Source: Actinomycetota bacterium
Lineage (GTDB): Bacteria > Actinomycetota > AC-67
Assembly (NCBI GenBank): GCA_040905475.1
Contig: JBBDRM010000071.1
Location: forward strand, 1 to 35,576
Length of the DNA stretch: 35,576 bases
Reading direction: 5' to 3'
The position numbers and the translations under genes were made by a program. Within the stretch, counting starts at the first letter, position 1; the number at the start of each line of letters is the position of its first letter. Below the pieces are notes generated by a model that saw only the letters and a list, made by a program, of their open reading frames with translations, had not been told where the DNA came from and searched no databases. This document shows, in pieces, positions 31,282 to 35,576 of the stretch.

Positions 31282-33147
31282 GTGCTCGATCTCGCGATCA
31301 GCGGCATCCCGGTCGGTGGGATGTACGCGCTCGCAGCGCTCGGCATCGTGCTCATCTACCGCACGACCGGAGCGCTCAACCTTGCACAAGGCGCCGTGGC
31401 CACGGCGACCGCCTTCGTTTTCTACGAGCTCTGGGCGATGCGCGGCGTTCCCGCGGCGATCGCGCTCGCGCTGGCACTCGCCGTCGCCGCTCTCCTCGGT
31501 GTGGGCATCGAGCGGATCATGCGCAAGATCGGGCCCGAGCAGATCCTGAGCCAGGTCATCGCGACGCTGGGCATCTCCGGTGTTCTGCTCTGGTCGCTCG
31601 CTCGGATGTTCGGCAAGGAGACCCGGTTCGTCGAGCCGTTCTTCTCGACGAAGCGCCTTTCGATCGGCGGCGTCAACATCACCATCAACCAGTTCGCCAT
31701 CATCGCCATCGCAGCAGCGATCGCGATCATCAGCGGCTTCCTGCTCACCCGGACGAAGATCGGCACGGCCATCCGAGCGACGTCGCAGAATCGACTGGCG
31801 GCGGATCTCGCCGGCATCCCCGTTCATCGGCTGCAGACGCTTTCGTGGGCTTGGGGGTCGGTGCTGGCCGGCATCGCGGGGATCCTGCTGGCGCCGCTGC
31901 TCTTCCTCGACACCTTCCAGGTCTCGGTCTTCTTCCTCGTCAAGCCGTTCGCCGCCGCGGTCGTCGGCGGGCTGATCAGCTTCCCGCTGGCCTTCGGAGC
32001 CGGGATCGCGATCGGGGTCGTCGAGAGCGTGCTGTCCCGGTACAGCGGCGCGGTCGGACTCCCGGAGATGGTGCCGTTCGCGATCGTGCTCTTCGCCCTC
32101 CTTGCGCGCAAAGGGTTCCTCACCGGGGCCAGCGCATCGCTCAGCGATCTGCCGGTAAAGCGGGCCGGGGGATCGCTGCGGAACGGCGTCGTGGCCGGCG
32201 TTGCCGTCGCCGCGATCATCCCGTTCCTCGGCGTGTTCCACACGTCGCTCCTGGAGACCGGGATCATCTTCTCGCTCCTGGCCCTGTCGCTCGTGGTGCT
32301 GACCGGCTGGGTCGGGCAGGTCTCCCTGGCTCAAGCCGCTTTCTTCGGGATGGGCGGGTTCGTGGCCTCGAACCTCGCGACCCGAGCCGATCTTCCGTTT
32401 CCGTTGGTCGTCGCGTTGACGCCGATCGCCCTCGTACCGTTCGCCGCCGTCGTCGGCCTTCCCGCGCTTCGCTTGCGGGGACTGCTGCTCGCGATCATGA
32501 CGCTGGCGTTCGGCGTGCTGGCCTACAACACGTTGTTCCAGTGGACCACGTTCACCGGCGGGCTCGACGGCTCGATCCTGCCGACGCCGACGCTGTTCGG
32601 AGCCGATCTCACCGAGGGGCACCGGTTCGTCTACTTCCTGCTTGCCGTCGCCGCCGCGGTCTTCCTCGCCGTGCGCAACCTCGGACGCTTCCGCTCCGGC
32701 GGTGCGCTGTTCGGCGTGCGCGACTCCGAGGAGGGGGCCGCGGCGCTCGGCATCAGCACCACGCTGCAGAAGCTGACAGCGTTCTCGATGTCGGGCGCGA
32801 TCGCCGGCCTCGCCGGATGCCTCTTCGCCTACAAGCTCCAGATCGTTGCGATCGACCAATACCACCCGCTGGTTTCGTTCAACCTCTTGGCGCTCGCGGT
32901 CATCGGCGGGATCGAGTCGCCATGGGGCGCTGCGATAGCCGGCGGCATGTACGCGCTCTCGCCCGAGCTCCTGGGGCCGCTCCACATCGAGGACGGCGTC
33001 CAGCTGGTGTCGGCGGTCGGCCTCGTTCTCACGCTGCTCGTTTCCCCCTCCGGGCTCGCCGGACTGGGATCGCGCATCCGGTTCGCGTTCCGGCGCGGCG
33101 CCGCACCGCGGCTGGCAACCGCGGCGATGATCGGGAAGCCGCGATGA
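31282..33147 (+). CDS. LivH-LivM fused permease of importer 2
   Basis: 621 residues combining both permease subunits. Residues 1-~285 are LivH-like (GGMYALAALGIVLIYRTTG, NLAQGAVATATAF, TKIGTAIRATSQNRLAADLA). From about 290 on it is LivM-like (LTGWVGQVSLAQAAFFGMGG, LRLRGLLLAIMTLAFGVLAY, FGVRDSEEGAAALGI). Such fusions are known in this family. Start is GTG at 31282-31284; a weak ribosome site (TAGGGA) precedes it. The stop overlaps the LivG ATG as ATGA. No C-terminal two-TM domain here: that domain is supplied by the separate gene at 29562-29987. Confidence 0.95.
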   Translation: MLDLAISGIPVGGMYALAALGIVLIYRTTGALNLAQGAVATATAFVFYELWAMRGVPAAIALALALAVAALLGVGIERIMRKIGPEQILSQVIATLGISGVLLWSLARMFGKETRFVEPFFSTKRLSIGGVNITINQFAIIAIAAAIAIISGFLLTRTKIGTAIRATSQNRLAADLAGIPVHRLQTLSWAWGSVLAGIAGILLAPLLFLDTFQVSVFFLVKPFAAAVVGGLISFPLAFGAGIAIGVVESVLSRYSGAVGLPEMVPFAIVLFALLARKGFLTGASASLSDLPVKRAGGSLRNGVVAGVAVAAIIPFLGVFHTSLLETGIIFSLLALSLVVLTGWVGQVSLAQAAFFGMGGFVASNLATRADLPFPLVVALTPIALVPFAAVVGLPALRLRGLLLAIMTLAFGVLAYNTLFQWTTFTGGLDGSILPTPTLFGADLTEGHRFVYFLLAVAAAVFLAVRNLGRFRSGGALFGVRDSEEGAAALGISTTLQKLTAFSMSGAIAGLAGCLFAYKLQIVAIDQYHPLVSFNLLALAVIGGIESPWGAAIAGGMYALSPELLGPLHIEDGVQLVSAVGLVLTLLVSPSGLAGLGSRIRFAFRRGAAPRLATAAMIGKPR

Positions 33148-33929
33148 CCAAGACGATCAGCGGCACGCCGGTCCTCGAGGTGCGAGGCATCGAGGTCCGG
33201 TACGGCGGCGTACGCGCCGTGGCCGACGCTCACCTTCAGGTGTCCGATGGAGAGATCGTCGCGCTGATCGGCCCCAACGGCGCCGGCAAGACCTCGTTGT
33301 TCAACGCGATCGCCGGGGTGGTTCGGCCGAGTGCCGGCACCGTGCTGCTCGACGGGCGCCCACTGGATGGGATGCCGCACGAGCGCGCGCGACGCGGGCT
33401 CGCTCGGACGTTCCAGGCCGGACGTCTGTTCGGACGGATGACGCTTCGCGACAACCTCGAGGTCGCGCAGTACCTCCGCGGCCGGAGCGGTGTCCTCGCG
33501 GCGCTGACCGGATCGCTCGGCGCCCGCATCGACCGCAAGCTCGCGCGCGAGCGGACCAACGAAGTCATCGCAGCGGTCGCGCTCGAGGAGTTCGCCGACA
33601 TGCCCTGCCGCGCGCTCCCGTATGGGATCCAGCGGATCGCGGAGATCGCGCGCGCCCTGTGCATCGAGCCGCGGATCCTCCTGCTCGACGAGCCCTCGGC
33701 AGGGCTCGATTCCCGCGAGTCCGAGGATCTCAACCGGATGATCAAGCGGATCCGCGACCTCCTCGAGACGCCGGTGCTCCTTATCGAGCACGACATGACG
33801 GTGGTCATGGAGATCTCGGATTACATCTACGTCATGGACTTCGGCTGGATGCTCGCGCAAGGAACACCGGACGAGGTTCGCTCGGACGAGCGCGTGATCT
33901 CTGCGTATCTGGGGGACGAGGTTGCCTGA
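33144..33929 (+). CDS. livG: ABC transporter ATP-binding protein (LivG family) of importer 2
   Basis: 261 residues. Walker A GPNGAGKTS, Walker B ILLLDEPSAGLDS, switch His in LLIEHDMTVVME. The signature reads LPYGIQRIAEIA, close to the LivG consensus but with Pro for Ser. Q-loop region RTFQAGRLFGRMTLRDN. It pairs with the LivF encoded directly downstream (8-base overlap if the TTG start is used). Confidence 0.95.
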   Translation: MTKTISGTPVLEVRGIEVRYGGVRAVADAHLQVSDGEIVALIGPNGAGKTSLFNAIAGVVRPSAGTVLLDGRPLDGMPHERARRGLARTFQAGRLFGRMTLRDNLEVAQYLRGRSGVLAALTGSLGARIDRKLARERTNEVIAAVALEEFADMPCRALPYGIQRIAEIARALCIEPRILLLDEPSAGLDSRESEDLNRMIKRIRDLLETPVLLIEHDMTVVMEISDYIYVMDFGWMLAQGTPDEVRSDERVISAYLGDEVA

Positions 33930-34659
33930 CCCGATGCTCGGCGTCGACGGCCTCGAGGTCGCCTACGGTCCCGCGCGCGCGGTCCAGGGGATCAGCCTCG
34001 AGGTAGCGCCCGGCGAGGTCGTCGCGCTGCTCGGCGCGAACGGCGCCGGCAAGTCGTCGACACTGCTCGCCATCTCGGGCGTGGTTCTATCGCGCGGGCG
34101 CGTCGTGTTCGACGGCGAGGATCTCCGCGGACTCGAGCCGTACGAGATCGTCCGTCGGGGATTGGTTCAGGTCCCCGAACGGCGCGCCATCTTCCCCGAC
34201 CTGAGCGTGCGCGAGAACCTGGCCGTCGCGGCGTATGCGCGGAAGCCCGGCCCGGAGCTGGACGCCGACCGGGCGCTGGTGGGCGAGACGTTCCCGCGGC
34301 TCGCGGATCTTTCGGGCCGGCCCGCCGGTTCGCTCTCGGGCGGCGAGCAGCAGATGCTGGTGCTGGCGAAAGCGCTTCTCGCCGGGCCGCGCCTGCTACT
34401 CGTCGACGAGTTGTCGCTCGGGCTGGCGCCGCGGGTGGTCCAAGAGCTCTTCGGCGTGCTGTCGCGCATCCGGGACAAGGGCGTCGCGATCCTGCTCGTG
34501 GAGCAGTTCGTTCCACTGGCTCTGCGGCTCGCCGACCGCGTCTACGTGCTGGAGAAAGGACGCATCGTCGCCGACGGCCCGGCGCAGGCGTTCCGGGACG
34601 ACCCGAACATCTTGCGGTCGGCGTACCTCGGGCGCGGCGTCGACGCGAGTCCACGATGA
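33922..34659 (+). CDS. livF: ABC transporter ATP-binding protein (LivF family) of importer 2
   Basis: Up to 245 residues. Walker A GANGAGKSS, signature LSGGEQQMLVLAKAL, Walker B LLLVDELSLGLAP, and the LLVEQF switch region are typical of LivF. Start is either TTG at 33922, overlapping the LivG stop, or ATG at 33934, four codons in; GAGG at 33918-33921 fits the ATG better by spacing. Its TGA overlaps the ATG of the next hydratase gene. Second ATPase of importer 2. Confidence 0.94.
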   Translation: MPDPMLGVDGLEVAYGPARAVQGISLEVAPGEVVALLGANGAGKSSTLLAISGVVLSRGRVVFDGEDLRGLEPYEIVRRGLVQVPERRAIFPDLSVRENLAVAAYARKPGPELDADRALVGETFPRLADLSGRPAGSLSGGEQQMLVLAKALLAGPRLLLVDELSLGLAPRVVQELFGVLSRIRDKGVAILLVEQFVPLALRLADRVYVLEKGRIVADGPAQAFRDDPNILRSAYLGRGVDASPR

Positions 34660-35435
34660 GCGAGGCGGTCCTCCGCGATCTCGTCGACCGTGTCGCCGTT
34701 CTGTCTTTGAATCGCCCGAAGAAGCACAACGCGTTCAACGACGAGATGATGGACGCTTGGACCCGCGCGCTGGATTGGGCGATCGGCGAGCCGGACGCGC
34801 GCTGCATCCTCATCCGCGGTGAGGGGGCTTCGTTCTCGTCGGGGAGGGACGTCACCGAGCTCGGGCAGCGCGCGAAGGGCGAGACCGATTACGAGTTCGT
34901 CCGGCGCGCGCAGGACGACGCGCTGCGCCTGAGCGAGACGCCGAAGCCGGTGATCGCCGCGCTGAAAGGATACGTCTTCGGCGGTTCGTTCGAGCTGGCG
35001 CTGCGCGCGGATATCCGGGTCGCGGCGAGCGACGTGAAGATGTGCTTCCCCGAGATCGGGTTCGGGATCCTGCCCGACACCGGCGGAACGCAGCTCCTGA
35101 CCATGCTCGCCGGGCCGTCGCGCGCGAAGCTCCTGATCATGACCGGCGACCGGATCGGCGCGGACGATGCGAAGGCTTGGGGGATCGTCGACATCGTTGT
35201 CCCGCCCGAGGAGCTGGACGAAGCGGCGCTCGACCTCGCGCGACGTCTCGCCGACGGCCCGCCGCTCGCGTTGGCGCTGGCGAAACAGCTCGTCGACCAG
35301 TTCTCGGCCGACGCCGTCCGGCGCGGCACGCGCGCGGAGCTCGTCGCCCAGACCGGGCTCTTCTCCAGCGACGACTACCGCGAGGCGCGGACCGCGCACG
35401 CGGAAGGCCGCCCGCCGCGTTTCACCGACCGGTAG
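34656..35435 (+). CDS. Enoyl-CoA hydratase/isomerase (crotonase family), second copy
   Basis: 259 residues. Oxyanion-hole regions FSSGRDVTEL and ALKGYVFGGSFE, with Glu in GGSFELAL and a second Glu in CFPEIGFGILPDTGGTQLL, which is close to the classical crotonase block. Hydratase or isomerase activity is plausible. ATG overlaps the LivF stop as ATGA, so it is co-translated with importer 2, tying that importer to CoA-thioester catabolism. Sequence differs clearly from the hydratase at 18748-19512. Confidence 0.92.
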   Translation: MSEAVLRDLVDRVAVLSLNRPKKHNAFNDEMMDAWTRALDWAIGEPDARCILIRGEGASFSSGRDVTELGQRAKGETDYEFVRRAQDDALRLSETPKPVIAALKGYVFGGSFELALRADIRVAASDVKMCFPEIGFGILPDTGGTQLLTMLAGPSRAKLLIMTGDRIGADDAKAWGIVDIVVPPEELDEAALDLARRLADGPPLALALAKQLVDQFSADAVRRGTRAELVAQTGLFSSDDYREARTAHAEGRPPRFTDR

Positions 35436-35569
35436 GTCCAGCCGATCGTCGCGATCCGGCCGCTGCGAGCCGCACGGTAGTAGGCGCGGTGATAGTTCTC
35501 GTATGGATTGAGCGCCACATAGAGCCTGTCGCAGAATGGCCGTGACCATCGTAGTTCTGCGATGGACAC
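35375..35569 (-). CDS. Possible partial gene at the window edge (unknown)
   Basis: Reading the minus strand from the window edge gives an open frame of about 64 residues with protein-like composition (RLYVALNPYENYHRAYYRAA) in the part outside the hydratase gene and ending 61 bases inside it. A GTG start exists at 35567-35569, but the frame stays open to the edge, so this may be the 3' end of a longer gene. No family recognised. It could also be chance in high-GC DNA. Confidence 0.3.
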   Translation of the reverse strand: MSIAELRWSRPFCDRLYVALNPYENYHRAYYRAARSGRIATIGWTYRSVKRGGRPSACAVRASR

Positions 35570-35576
35570 GCGGCGC

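Noticed and set aside
31156-32985. Long minus-strand open frame (about 609 codons) opposite the LivH-LivM fusion
   Set aside because: Its translation is dominated by Arg, Glu, Asp and Gly repeats, as expected for the antisense of a high-GC membrane protein, and the plus strand encodes a clear permease.
1-35576. CRISPR arrays, tRNA, rRNA, insertion sequences, attachment sites
   Set aside because: No regularly spaced repeats, cloverleaf, rRNA-like sequence, transposase motif or flanking repeats were recognised on reading both strands.

Overview
The window is high-GC DNA with dense, mostly overlapping genes, GTG, TTG and apparently CTG starts, at least one probable leaderless mRNA, and families typical of Actinomycetota: LivFGHM-type importers, FadR-type GntR, TetR, SCP2-like protein and CoA-dependent beta-oxidation enzymes. 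It most likely comes from an actinobacterium, possibly an uncultured lineage. No rRNA, tRNA, CRISPR array, IS element or phage gene was seen. No gene-free stretch exceeds 300 bases; the two longest gaps (22540-22744 and 29357-29561, each about 205 bases) carry putative promoters.

Region 1 (9-13979, all minus strand) reads as one operon of 13 genes starting at a divergent TetR-regulated promoter near 14062-14091. In transcription order it encodes a membrane-anchored linalool isomerase / linalool dehydratase-isomerase (LIS/LDI) family protein, an SCP2-like protein, a zinc alcohol dehydrogenase, a secreted C-terminally anchored protein, a lipoprotein substrate-binding protein, LivH, LivM with an unusual extension, LivG, LivF, a CrtC/AttH-like (calycin-type) protein, a PEP-synthase-like phosphotransferase lacking an ATP-grasp domain, a second CrtC/AttH-like protein, and a lone GHMP-kinase C-terminal domain. 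Most junctions overlap by 1-8 bases.

Region 2 (14024-15634) holds the 25-bp putative operator, the TetR gene, a frameshifted DUF2243-like membrane protein and a small single-TM protein. Region 3 (15717-22539, minus) is a second operon: PaaK-like acyl-CoA ligase, thiolase-like protein, enoyl-CoA hydratase, a second LIS/LDI paralogue, and a galactokinase with no recognisable start codon, lying in the +1 frame from the LIS/LDI stop.

Region 4 (22745-28542, plus) diverges from region 3: a second substrate-binding lipoprotein, a nitronate-monooxygenase-like flavoprotein, an SDR, a winged-helix protein and a pyruvate-phosphate-dikinase-like protein that has lost its PEP-binding barrel. Region 5 (28544-35435, plus) holds a GntR regulator, a stand-alone two-TM protein homologous to the LivM extension of region 1, a second secreted anchored protein, a LivH-LivM fusion, LivG, LivF and another enoyl-CoA hydratase.

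Taken together this looks like an uptake and catabolic island for a hydrophobic substrate, probably an isoprenoid or related tertiary/allylic alcohol: two importers with parallel accessory proteins, two LIS/LDI enzymes for alcohol isomerisation or (de)hydration, an alcohol dehydrogenase, a CoA ligase and beta-oxidation-type enzymes. The substrate is inferred from family membership only. No aldehyde dehydrogenase, acyl-CoA dehydrogenase or geranyl-CoA carboxylase lies in the window. All functional calls rest on reading motifs by eye and on remembered family features; no database search was run.
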